Shown piece by piece: positions 8,839 through 18,040 of a DNA stretch of 20,987 nucleotides; positions within the stretch are counted from its first letter, which is position 1; every line of letters starts with the position of its first letter. A model generated the notes under the pieces. That model had not been told where the DNA came from. It saw only the letters and a list, made by a program, of their open reading frames with translations, and searched no databases. A program made the position numbers and the translations under genes. This DNA comes from Mucidula mucida (Eukaryota > Basidiomycota > Agaricomycetes > Agaricales > Physalacriaceae): assembly GCA_015501055.1 (NCBI GenBank), contig JADNYV010000590.1:1-20987 (forward strand), read 5' to 3'.

Positions 8839-10352
8839 TTATACGGAACCGATCACTCTGTGAACCATCTGTCTAATACTTTGCACGAGCATATCGCAAA
8901 TTCGATATCGACAGATCCAGCGCAGTATCTTCCTTGTAATCGGCTCCGGCGGTACGCGTAGATGGGCCCATTTCTGAACAAAGTCGGGCGAAAGTTCAGA
9001 CCAATAGTCATAGTCCTCGTAGTCGTAACTCCGCGGTGGCCAATGTAACAGGGTTTCATCAAGATCTGGGACGTGCTGCTCAAAGAACTGCAAAGCTTGC
9101 TCTGCTGTAAAACGCGCGCGAACATCCCAGGTCACCATGCCGTCAATCAGAGGTGCCAGAATGGGCGCCAAGCGAGTCGAATGCTGTCGTAGGTAAGGAC
9201 CAAATCATATCTAATTGAAGAGCCACTCACCCGGAAATAGTCGTGAAACATAATTCCCAAGCACCCCACGTCAAATGCAAAGGGATCGTAGTCATATTCG
9301 CCTTGGTCTAAATCCGGAGGAGCATTGAGTGAGGCGAAGAAACCACCCTTGCGTGGCAATCGACAGGACGCGCGCGGTGTAGATGCAGGCAACACCCACG
9401 CGAGATTGAAATCGAATAAGGCGTACTTCATTCGACCATCCTCTCGCATGGCTGATCGTAGCGGGTCTCCACCATTCATGCTGTCAAGCCTGAAGTGGTT
9501 GAGCATTATATTACGTGACGCAATGTCCTACAAGTAGCTCGGTCAGTGTGTGATGGGATAGTCGCGGAATGCACTTACTCGATGCACGATCCCGGAGCCG
9601 TGTAAGAACGCCAAACCCAACAATAGAGAGTGTACCACGACAAGGACTTCTTTGACACTGTTGAACCATGGAGTGAAGATGTAATCGCCCCATCTAATGA
9701 GAGTCAGAAAGTGCTGTTGTCTGACGTACAGTTTAGTGTACTCACCGAGGCATGACAACAAGCCAGTGACCTGCAAATGGCAGGATTTCCAGGATTGGAA
9801 GAATTCCGGGAATGTACTGGTCAGGTTTTTCAGTCTGAGCTTGGAAGAGCAAGTGCATAATACGAGACTCTTCGCTCTCCCGTCGAACGAGCTTCATTGC
9901 AACATGACGATGTTCTTTGTCCTGCGCGAAAACGACGTGTCCCTGTTGTATGAGAGCTGTTACTTCGTTCTCGTATGCTAATAGCAAGGTTCTTACCCAA
10001 GCGTGGGCCAAGTAAGGAATATCTCCTGTATCCTCTTCGAATGATGCATACCACTCATCGTGAAATGCATACGGAAACTGCCCGCCTAACGGGCTCAAAT
10101 TTGGGAGATAAGGGCCGCACCCGGCACGACCTATGGTTGTTTCATTCAGGCAATAATGATTGTAGAGCGTGTATCCGCGTTCCAGCAACCAAGGTCGTGC
10201 AGAGTCTTCCCAGAATCTCATGCGCCTTAGAAGATTGAATTCCAGAGTACCCGGAACAGCATTACCGTCCAAAGACAGGTCAATCTGTGAGACAATCTAG
10301 TGTGGTACACATATATTGCGTCCTCACGCACCTGCAAGTCGCTTTTTTCCAT
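8839..10352 (-). CDS. Protein kinase-like protein 1 (DFN type), five exons
   Basis: Model exons are 10352-10332, 10284-9746, 9693-9579, 9527-9231 and 9183-8839, all GT-AG with agreeing phases; 438 residues. The 21-nt first exon supplies the ATG, since the long second exon has none at its start. Seen are the ATP-binding lysine in HVAMKL (K138), a likely helix-C glutamate in ESEESR (about 145), the catalytic loop HRDIASRN (D226, N231) made by splicing exons 3 and 4, DFN in place of DFG (D264-N266), and the F-helix motif FDVGCLG. The N-terminal 120 residues are not part of the fold and are unrecognised. Such kinase-like genes are expanded in Agaricomycetes; DFG variants are seen among them. All core catalytic acids are present, so phosphotransfer is possible but unproven. 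No membrane segment or signal peptide. It is 95% identical in DNA to kinase 2. Confidence 0.87.
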
Positions 10353-10764
10353 GGTCGTGGTTAGAAAGAACCAAACATGCGATCACGTTACCCTTGACAG
10401 TACTTCCCACGCCGTGGGAGCAACGTGGGAGTCCCGACTGAGGCAAAAACTAGACTCTACGCCTCTCAGTCAGTGCAACCAACACGGGCCGTTTCAATAC
10501 ATGGAGGCGACCGGTACGTATCCTTCTTTACGTGACTGGGCAATGTTCGACATTGATCGTGAAGTTCTAGTCTACATCTGAAGGCGCTGGCTTCGAGGCG
10601 TTACTATGGCCGAAATTCGTCCGCATGTCTCTAGTCACGGTCCCACTAGGAAACGTTTGGGTAACAATGTTTATTGTATTTACGTCGCACTGGTAGTACA
10701 TCGGATATCGTTGAAAGAGTAAAACGAGACATATCATGTCATGCAACTGCGCCTTGCCGCCCTA
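10353..10764. other. Kinase 1 upstream region / gene X 3' flank
   Basis: 412 bp separate the kinase 1 ATG from the gene X stop, both on the minus strand. It should hold the kinase promoter and gene X terminator. No TATA box stood out. Compared with 17203-17640 it has several substitutions and small indels, so this spacer has diverged more than the genes beside it. Confidence 0.5.
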
Positions 10765-11574
10765 CTACGCTGTTCGGAAGGCTGAATGGACCAGGGGCTT
10801 TCCTCGATGAACAACAACCACCTTCTTCCAGCCTCTCACTGGGGCATAGTAGTAGTCTCTGCCGGTTTCACGGTTTCCCTGGTGGGAAAAGTGTCAGTCG
10901 ATATGCTAAAGAAGGACTGTTTTCGATGTACGCACTCCCTGTGAGAGTGGGCCACGCATGATCTTGATCTCTTGGCCAGCGTTGAGGGTTTCCTTATGGG
11001 TATATGTTCCCATCTTTTCATCGCGCACGCGATACTCGACTGCAGTCTTCAAGAAGGCGTAATCTTTGTTGGGCTTCAAATTCTGTCATTAGTCGTTGTC
11101 GGCGTGGGCCGCTGTTGAGAACACGTACATTCAACCTTTTCTCAATGCGATTGCCTGTGGGCTTCGGCCTGAGCTGGACGTCGTTGATGAATTTGGAGGC
11201 AGTCTGGCCAAGTTGCTCTTTGTCGACAATGAAAGAAACAGTGAAGTGATATTCCACTTCACTGGGTTTTGGATTTCCAGTGGCACTCTGCAAGTATGTG
11301 TATTCAAATCAGTAAGCGATCATCGTTCGCCTCAAGGGCAAAGCTTACACTAATCCTCCTATCAATCTTGTACGACGACGAAGTGTGTATGGTGACGGGT
11401 GTGTTCTTCAGGATGGGTACGTCGTCCACAGTGTAGGCATCAACTTGAAGGATGACCGTCTGCCCTGGCTGAAAGTTTTTATCAGCTACGCGCAGAGACA
11501 TGAAAGAGTCTCATGGAACCTACTTGGAAAACTTGAACAGGTTGATTGGCCGGGTAAGTAACAGTCGTGCTCAT
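10765..11574 (-). CDS. Unrecognised 196-residue protein (gene X), five exons
   Basis: Model exons are 11574-11524, 11468-11349, 11287-11129, 11082-10936 and 10878-10765. Every junction is GT-AG, every intron is phase 0, and introns are 46-61 nt, one with an ACTAAT branch site. The start follows a CT-rich tract and a TATA box. The product begins MSTTVTYPANQP, has no signal peptide or membrane span, and is rich in alternating hydrophobic residues (TVILQVDAY, EVEYHFTVSFIV, TAVEYRVRD), suggesting beta strands. Two Gly/Arg/Lys-rich segments come late (RETGRDYYYAP and GWKKVVVVHRG). I do not recognise the family and give no function. It follows the same strand as kinase 1 with its own promoter. A second copy was destroyed by copia 2. 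The strong agreement of five phase-0 exons makes a real gene very likely. Confidence 0.82.
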
Positions 11575-11625
11575 CGTGAAGGCGTGAAGGAAGAGGTTGG
11601 GTAGAGGAAGGGAGGATTGGAAAAG

Positions 11626-11633
11626 TATTTATA
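11626..11633 (-). promoter_or_regulatory. TATA box of gene X
   Basis: TATAAATA on the minus strand, 52 bp upstream of the gene X ATG, followed by a pyrimidine-rich stretch (TCCTCCCTTCCTCTACCC) as at many fungal transcription starts. Confidence 0.65.
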
Positions 11634-12539
11634 CCTCTCAGGATGAACGGGGCGATGGCGCTATTCCCGATGGACCCACAGTAAGGCTGTGGAACGATTA
11701 ATGGAGAATATCCATATGGGGGCACAATTTCCATCTTAAGACATAGGAATATGACTCGAGCAGTATCGTGAGAGGCACAAGAGGGTGCGGTGACAGAATA
11801 AGCGCCTGTTGCTTCCAGAGCTCTCGCTGCCAGAAGAAAAAAGCTAGGCAGGCCATCAACACGGCCACCTTTCAAGCCCTTCTGGGAGTCCGGCCTGTGC
11901 CCGAGTAGCAATGAAAAGTAAGATGAGCTTGCAGGTAGGAAACCGTACGATGTTGAAGACAGTATACAATCGCCTTGTGCCGTTTCTGGCGTCATTGAGA
12001 TGCCTAGTCATCGAGCCTGTATGCCAGTGGCAGCGGATAGTGGCTGCGTGGTTCTTTTGACAGCATTTCCGAGTCACAGGAGATGCTGTGATAGCAAAAC
12101 GAGGGTCTGCTGCCGAGAAGCAATCCCTATAATCGTCGTAGACGCCCAGGTACCTCCGAATTGTGAGTCCCTACGCACACTGGACGCTTTAAACTAGTCA
12201 TAATGGACATCTAGACATCTATTCATGTTATCAACACAGCAATTTGAGGCGAAGATCTATCAAACCTGAGTTGCAAACAAAAATGCAGCACGCGTCCAGA
12301 GAACATCAAGAATGGGGTTCCGACTTCGTACAGCTATGGGGATTTCCGGGGGGACAGAGAGCCTTCGCGCGTTAGTCCATTGATATGTTCATATGTTCCA
12401 CAGACCACAACTCCATTCGCCATCTCCTCAAATGGAATCGCTTGATCTGATCTATGACCAAAATCCACTTGAAGCAATACTCACCTTAGACTTGAATGGC
12501 CTGCTTGCACTGATGCTGCGTGCAATCGAGCTAACCGAA
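11634..12539. other. Gene X upstream region, no confident gene
   Basis: About 900 bp between gene X and the possible gene at 12540-13439. A 169-codon minus-strand frame (11486-11995) overlaps the gene X start and promoter and is not believable. A short plus-strand frame starting ATGGAATCGC near 12432 and ending at 12605 reads smoothly, but the opposite strand has an equally good frame ending in an AAG/GTGAGT donor. I cannot choose and call nothing here. Confidence 0.5.
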
Positions 12540-13439
12540 TCAGTTCGAGATAGAGTTTATCTTCAAGCGAATGAGCGCGAACAATTCATTCGGCAAGCCT
12601 CCTGATTCAGTGGGTCCGTTTAAAGGACCAAAGGCGCCCTCATACAAACCGCTCCTATCTCTGCTATGAGGCCAAAGTATCTGGGCGAGTAGTTCGTGGA
12701 GTACTTCGGGAGGACGTACTACTTTCGTGTATGGCACTCGAAAAGTGCTTGCAAGAGAAATTGATCCAGTGCAGAGATCGCCAAGAGCATGAGTAGCCTC
12801 GGAACCCGAATGAGTGAGGCATACAAATACCAGCAAAATTATGGCTGATTTCGCGTTCGTGGTCGAAAAAGCACGTCGAGTGAGTGCCTCGGTCACACTT
12901 GAATTTCCTGTGAACTCAAATATGTAGCATATGCGTATCGTGTTGGTATCGTGCACTAGCCCCCCGACAAAGACTCCATACATCTGTCGACTTCCAGAAA
13001 TAGTCGTGCATTGGCGGGCGTCTACAAGTCATCATACAAACTAACATACGTTACCCAATCTTGCATCTTGTTCTGCATGGTCTCGATGAGCTCGGGTGAA
13101 GGACACCTCATCCTGTCCACGGTCCATTTGGCACCGAGGGCTGTTATCAGGCCGTGAGGAGTCGCTTCGAATGAGGCTCTAGGCCACAACGATTTGAGCT
13201 CATACGCAATGCCGCAACAATGGCTGAGCAAATCTGTGTTCAAATAACTCTTGTCCTTCCCTTCAACGGCAGAACGTTGTGTAAGCGTTTGTGCGTACAG
13301 CGGAGAGTACCGAATATCTTTTCGCGTGGCATCGTGACCTAGACAAAGAAATCAGTTGCAGTAGTAATGTTATTGTGAAGCGTACCGGGATATAGACGTG
13401 TAGGCGTGCGCTTGGAATTATGGCAAACAGTTTCGTGAG
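12540..13439 (-). CDS. Possible spliced gene of unknown function (5' end not found)
   Basis: Three open segments join in frame through GT-AG introns: 13439-13386, 13338-13055 and 12983-12540, about 260 residues to the TGA at 12540-12542. The 47-nt first intron is convincing (GTACGC to TTTGTCTAG); the second (71 nt, GTAACG donor) is weaker. Readable stretches are LYPGHDATRKDIRYSPLY, TDLLSHCCGIAYELKSLWPR, CPSPELIETMQNKMQDW and MYGVFVGGLVHDT. No start codon or N-terminal exon could be fitted between 13440 and 13946, where every minus-strand frame is broken in places. It may be a pseudogene. I recognise no domain. It lies between the two cluster copies and has no second copy in view. Confidence 0.35.
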
Positions 13440-13946
13440 CTCAACAATGGTCCCGTCGGCGAGAGGCATACTAGATCTCTAAAGCTCGTATCCACCGGAG
13501 GTCAGCCTGTTCCTGCCATTATATGGGATCTGCGCCAGTGATTTTGCAAATTTGAGAACCTGAGGGTACAAGTTGGTAAAAGTCGACAAATCTGGGATGC
13601 GAGAGTAACGCGACTTGGATAGAGATAGCTTCGTAGTCGTTCTAGAGAGCCATGACACTGCCACGCCATTTCAAGCTTAGGCACCACATGCGTTGTAGAG
13701 TAGATTGGCGCGCGTCCGGATCCGACGCGATGGGAGTGAAAACTTTTCATCGCCTCATTTGCACCTGTCCTACCCACAGCTTGAGAAGCTGGCCTCATCT
13801 GATATACGCGTTGATATGAGCTGCCAAATTGTTGGACCACGCTAGGCGATGTAGCGAGGAAAGAGGGAACATTGAATCGCCTTGGACGGACGTAGTGACA
13901 TTGGTGTACAGCCACCGGCGGCTTGGTTCTTGACTTGCACCTTCCA
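13440..13946. other. Region between possible gene and F-box 2
   Basis: About 500 bp. A minus-strand frame runs from an ATG at 14011 to 13502 but overlaps the proposed first exon of F-box 2 and has no homology I recognise. It may include missing N-terminal exons of the possible gene downstream, or be the divergent promoter region. Nothing is called. Confidence 0.4.
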
Positions 13947-15291
13947 ATGTCTATAGCAGGTCGGGAATCTTCCAATCCACAACCTCCGACTCCGTCAATT
14001 CTGATACTCATTGTTAGGCGTTTCTTGTCCTGATTGTGGCTACGCTGCGACCACCCTTCGATCCTGCCTATACATCGCGCCTTCGCCGTTCCACCATCTC
14101 TTCAATAAAGAAACATCGCGTGAAGAAATCAGCGCTGCTCGCCCCCAGCTTAGAATCTTTACCGATGCAGTGCGCGGCGAGCTCTATGATGTCGAGGCTC
14201 GAGTTGCTCGCCTGCGTCAGAGTTTGCAGGTAGCCGAACAACACCTTGCTACAGCTAAACGCGTGCTAAATGCCCACGTAATGCTCAACTCTCCCGTCGA
14301 GTCTCTGCCCCCCGAGATCCTTCTCTACATCTTCTCATTATCTTTTGAGAAGCCGTTCAGTATCTTCGAGGCCGAGCCTCAAATGCCATGGCTTCTTGGC
14401 CAAGTGTGTAGGCATTGGAGAGCGCTCGCATGGCAGACCCCCACCCTATGGAATTTGTTTGAAGGTCGAGATCATATAGTGTATAATGATTACTATGGGA
14501 CGAGGCTTGAAGAGGTTTTGAACCGGTCGGGGAACAGCGCTCTACGTGTCTCTCTTGAGGGCCTCGCGCCTAATCGCGCTCGCATACTAGCACGCCACGC
14601 GCCGCGTCTATTGGAGCTTGAGCTTAGATGCTGGTTTGAAACTTTATCCGAGTTCAAAGACGCACCGGAGCTGAGCATACTCACTAAATTGTCTCTGACA
14701 GTCCAGTATGCATACGATACCACGCCCCCGGAGCGAGAGCCCTTTGACATTGTTTCCAAAGCTCCTCGCCTGACACACGTTGGCCTTACTTTCCACGTCC
14801 CCGTCGATGTACCGCGCGTCTTTGTCTTGCCTTGGCTGCAGATTACCCATCTCGAGCTTGACCTAGGGACCCACAATTATCACCACATCTACCACATCCT
14901 CTCTCAATGTCGGAACCTTGTGTCCTTCACGGACATCTTCCGAGATAACCCCTACCGGCTCTCCACTCCATATCTTCTTCCGACACCCTCCTCTATTTAC
15001 ATCTTCGCGCACCTTACTTTCCTCAAAATACGCAGCTCCCTCGCCGTCCTGTCGTGTATGCAATGTCCCGCGCTCCGGATGTTTACGCTCCGGGGCGCGT
15101 CGGAAGATGTCGAGCTGACCGAAACGGACTGCGAGGATTTTCGTGTGTTCATGGAGAGATCGCGATGTACCCTACAGAAGGTGACCTTCATCCCTGAGCA
15201 CTACATGCGCCACGAAAACGAATATTCAGCGCCTCTACGGAAGCTCCTCTCGTTTGTATCGCATGTCCCGAAAGTGACGGTTGCCCCGTAG
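13947..15291 (+). CDS. F-box protein 2, full length
   Basis: The main exon 14018-15291 is open, but its first in-frame ATG (14281) would cut off the conserved N-terminus. A 13-nt first exon (13947-13959, ATGTCTATAGCAG) spliced over a 58-nt GT-AG intron restores the frame and yields 428 residues; this start is plausible, not certain. The protein has CPDCG near residue 8, a predicted coiled coil (about 50-92), the F-box (about 97-152: LPPEILLYIF, then CRHWRALAWQTPTLW), and a C-terminal half of leucine-rich, repeat-like segments (LTKLSL, LTHVGL, ITHLELDL, LTFLKI). F-box proteins bind Skp1 and bring targets to SCF ubiquitin ligases; the C-terminal half would choose the target. This architecture is greatly expanded in Agaricomycetes. 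It converges on kinase 2. It is the intact partner of the truncated copy at 7790-8441. Confidence 0.85.
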
Positions 15292-15688
15292 AGAGGCTTA
15301 TAAAGCAAACTCCATGTAATCATTCTGCCGGAGCCTCGTGCAGACGAGGTCTCGACGTCGAAGGCGTATACTTTTGACCTGTACTCCCAAACTTAATGGG
15401 CCACGTACGACGGTTACATTTAGACTACCCGAAATCACATATTTTAGGACATGACAAAGTTTGAGGATATGGATGTGAAGATCATCGGGCATGATCTCAA
15501 AACCACGGAATGAACGACCAATGAGCAATGAAAGCTGTAAAGCCAAAGTCAAATTCAAGTGAGAGACGATCTAGTGACAGCCTTTCCACCAACTTCATAG
15601 TGAATGACACGTCGTTGAAGCGGTTACTCATCTCGTTATAGTACCAATCATTGATTTGTAGAAACTAACCAGTCACTGAAAGTAAGTA
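15292..15688. other. Convergent spacer, copy 2
   Basis: 397 bp between the F-box 2 and kinase 2 stop codons, identical to 8442-8838. Probably the two 3' untranslated regions. Confidence 0.6.
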
Positions 15689-17202
15689 TTATACGGAACC
15701 GATCACTCTGTGAACCATCTGTCTAATACTTTGCACGAGCATATCGCAAATTCGATATCGACAGATCCAGCGCAGTATCTTCCTTGTAATCGGCTCCGGC
15801 GGTACGCGTAGATGGGCCCATTTCTGAACAAAGTCGGGCGAAAGTTCAGACCAATAGTCATAGTCCTCGTAGTCGTATCTCCGCGGTGGCCAGTATAACA
15901 TGTGCTGATCGAGGTTTGGGACATGCTGCTCAAAAAACTGCAAAGCTTGCTCTGCTGTAAAACGCGCGCGAACATCCCAGGTCACCATGCCGTCAATCAG
16001 AGGTGCCAGAATAGGCGCCAAGGGAGTCAAATGCTGTCGTAGGTAAGGACCAAATCATATCTTATTGAAGAGCCACTCACCCGGAAATAGTCGTGAAACA
16101 TAATTCCCAAGCACCCCACGTCAAATGCGAAGGGATCGTAGTCATATTCGCCTTGGTCTAAATCCAGAGGAGCATCAAGTGAGGCGAAGAAACCGCCCTT
16201 GCGCGGCAAGCGAAAGGACGCGCGGGGGGCAGATTCGGGCAACATCAAGGCGAGATTGAAATCGAATAAGGCGTACTTCATTCGACCGTCCTCTCGCATA
16301 GCTGATCGTAGCGGGTGTCCACCATTCATGCTGTCAAGCCTGAAGTGGTTGAGCATCATATTACGTGACGCAATGTCCTACAGGTAGCTCGGTTAGTGTG
16401 TGACGAGATAGTCGCGGAATGCACGTACTCTATGCACGATGCCGGAACCGTGTAAGAACGCCAAACCCGACAATAGAGAGTGTATTACGACAAGGATTTC
16501 TTTGACACTGTTGAACCATGGAGTGAAGATGTAATCGCCCCATCTAATGAGAGTCAGAAAGTGCTGTTGTCTGACGTACAGTTTAGTGTACTCACCGAGG
16601 CATGACCACAAGCCAGTGACCTGCAAATGGCAGGATTTCCAGGATTGGAAGAATTCCGGGAATGTACTGGTCAGATTTTTCATTCTGGGCTTGGAAGAGG
16701 AACTGCATAATACGAGACTCTTCGCTCTCCCGTCGAACGAGCTTCATTGCAACATGACGATGTTCTTTGTCCTGCGCGAAAACGACGTGTCCCTGTTGTA
16801 TGAGAGCTGTTACTTCGTTCTCGTATGCTAATACCAAGGTTCTTACCCAAGCTTGGGCCAAGTAAGGAATATGTCCTGTTTCCTCTTCGAATGATGCATA
16901 CCACTCGTCGTGAAATGCATACGGAAATTGCCCGCCTAACGGGCTCAAATTTGGCAGATAAGGGCCGCACCCGGCACAACCTATGGTTGTTTCATTCAGG
17001 CAATAATGATTGTAGAGCGTGTATCCGCGTTCCAGCAACCAAGGTCGTGCAGAGTCTTCCCAGAATCTCATGCGCCTTAGAAGATTGAATTCCAGACTAC
17101 CGGGAACAGCATTACCGTCCAAAGACAGGTCAATCTGTGAAACAATCTAGTGTGGTACACATATATTGCGTCCTCACGCACCTGCAAGTCGCTTTTTTCC
17201 AT
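15689..17202 (-). CDS. Protein kinase-like protein 2 (DFN type), five exons
   Basis: Exons are 17202-17182, 17134-16596, 16543-16429, 16377-16081 and 16033-15689, exactly 6,850 bp from those of kinase 1, with all splice sites kept (the exon 3 donor is GTACGT here, GTAAGT in copy 1). The product is also 438 residues. The lysine in HVAMKL, HRDIASRN and DFN are unchanged. Differences gather in two patches: the segment after DFN (LALMLPESAPRASF against LAWVLPASTPRASC) and a stretch of exon 5 (NLDQHMLYWPPRRY against DLDETLLHWPPRSY). Substitutions without any indel or stop over 1.3 kb suggest both copies are under constraint. Role and localisation as for kinase 1: undetermined. Confidence 0.87.
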
Positions 17203-17640
17203 GGTCGTGGTTAGGAAGGACATGTGATGCCGCATGGTCGACCGAAAGTTGAAACAAACATGCGATCACGTTACCTTTGCTATAGTACTTCCCACGCAGT
17301 GCGAGCAACGTGGGAGTCCAGACTGAGGCAGAACCAGACTCTGCGCCTCTCAATCAGCGCAACCGCCACGGGCCCTATTACATGGAGGCGACCGATATGT
17401 ATCCTTCTTTGCATGACTGCACAATATTCGGCATTCAGCGTGTTCTAGTCTACATCTGAGGCCACTGGCTTCGAGGCGTTGGCCGAAATTCGTCCGCATG
17501 TCTTTAGTCACGGTCCCACCAGGAAACGTTTGGGTAACAATGTTTATTGTATTTACGTCGCACTGGTAGTACATCGGATATCATTGAAGAAGTAAACGAG
17601 ACATATCATTCATGTCATGCAACTGCGCCTTGCCGCCCTA
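17203..17640. other. Kinase 2 upstream region
   Basis: Corresponds to 10353-10764 with indels, including about 45 bp near 17218-17262 that copy 1 lacks. It should hold the kinase 2 promoter and the terminator of the lost gene X copy. No gene seen. Confidence 0.5.
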
Positions 17641-17656
17641 CTACGCTGTTCGGAAG
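17641..17656 (-). pseudogene. Last 16 bases of gene X copy 2
   Basis: The bases CTACGCTGTTCGGAAG match 10765-10780, the end of gene X exon 5 including its TAG stop. At 17657 the copia 2 LTR begins. The last five (GGAAG) would be the 5' copy of the target-site duplication. Confidence 0.8.
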
Positions 17657-17892
17657 TGTTGAAGGAGACCCGACCGTGTTGAGAGGTATGTGACCCGAGT
17701 CCCGACAGTGGAGCGGTCATGACCCGTTACGGCTATTTCATTTTCTTTCTGTTATCTATCTCGATTCGGTCTCCATCACACCTCAGTTGCTACCACATCG
17801 CTGTGCACGACTGAGGTGTGTATTACTTACAATTACTTACGATTCACGACACTTACAATACTCTACAGTTCTAACAACTTCTCTTTACAACA
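17657..17892 (+). repeat. Copia 2 5' LTR (236 bp)
   Basis: Begins TGTTGAAGG and ends TTTACAACA, with complementary TGTTG/CAACA ends. The left edge is fixed by comparison with copy 1 of gene X and the right edge by the primer-binding site. A stem-loop (17777-17787 paired with 17810-17820) lies inside. No second LTR is in the window. Confidence 0.9.
17777..17820. repeat. Stem-loop in copia 2 LTR
   Basis: CACACCTCAGT (17777-17787) pairs perfectly with ACTGAGGTGTG (17810-17820) across a 22-nt loop. If transcribed it could fold in the RNA leader or terminal region; the role is unknown. Confidence 0.8.
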
Positions 17893-17905
17893 GGTTATGG
17901 GCCCC
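17893..17905 (+). promoter_or_regulatory. Copia 2 primer-binding site (initiator tRNA-Met half-molecule type)
   Basis: GGTTATGGGCCCC directly follows the LTR end. It resembles the known Drosophila copia site, which pairs with the anticodon arm of initiator tRNA-Met rather than its 3' end, so priming uses a cut tRNA. The site lies in an imperfect palindrome reaching to 17911 (TATGGG and CCCATA arms around one base). Confidence 0.8.
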
Positions 17906-18040
17906 ATAGCCTTCTAATCTACTATTGAGAAGACACAGCACTCATCAGGAATAATCCCTGGGCAACTCAAGAACACCACACCCACAAACCACTACCCATT
18001 AACCCACATACACCCCATACCACCTAACCATCTGCTCACC

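Larger units (their letters stand above)
7790..10780. repeat. Tandem cluster copy 1 (F-box / kinase / gene X)
   Basis: Matches 14640-17656 over its length. From the F-box stop to the kinase start the offset is exactly 6,850 bp. Counting by eye, about 66 differences fall in 9028-10350 (about 5%) and none in 8438-9027. The copy goes on rightward through gene X. Confidence 0.9.
14640..17656. repeat. Tandem cluster copy 2 (F-box / kinase / gene X end)
   Basis: Second copy, same gene order and strands. It ends where copia 2 inserted and resumes as a 41-base match at 20943. The true unit is longer, because the F-box 5' half and the rest of gene X are missing from one or other copy. Confidence 0.9.

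Noticed and set aside
9967..9985. A possible intron GTAAGAAC...TTAG in kinase exon 2
   Set aside because: It would be only 19 nt, far below the 44-71 nt of the others here, and the frame is open through it in both copies.
11486..11995. A 169-codon minus-strand frame upstream of gene X
   Set aside because: It overlaps the gene X start, TATA box and first intron in another frame and resembles nothing known.
13502..14011. A 169-codon minus-strand frame starting with a real ATG
   Set aside because: It overlaps the proposed first exon and intron of F-box 2, shows no domain, and does not join in frame to the downstream open segments.
17893..17911. The GGTTATGGGCCCCATAGCC palindrome as a transcription factor site
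   Set aside because: Its place just after the LTR end and its likeness to the copia primer-binding site explain it better.
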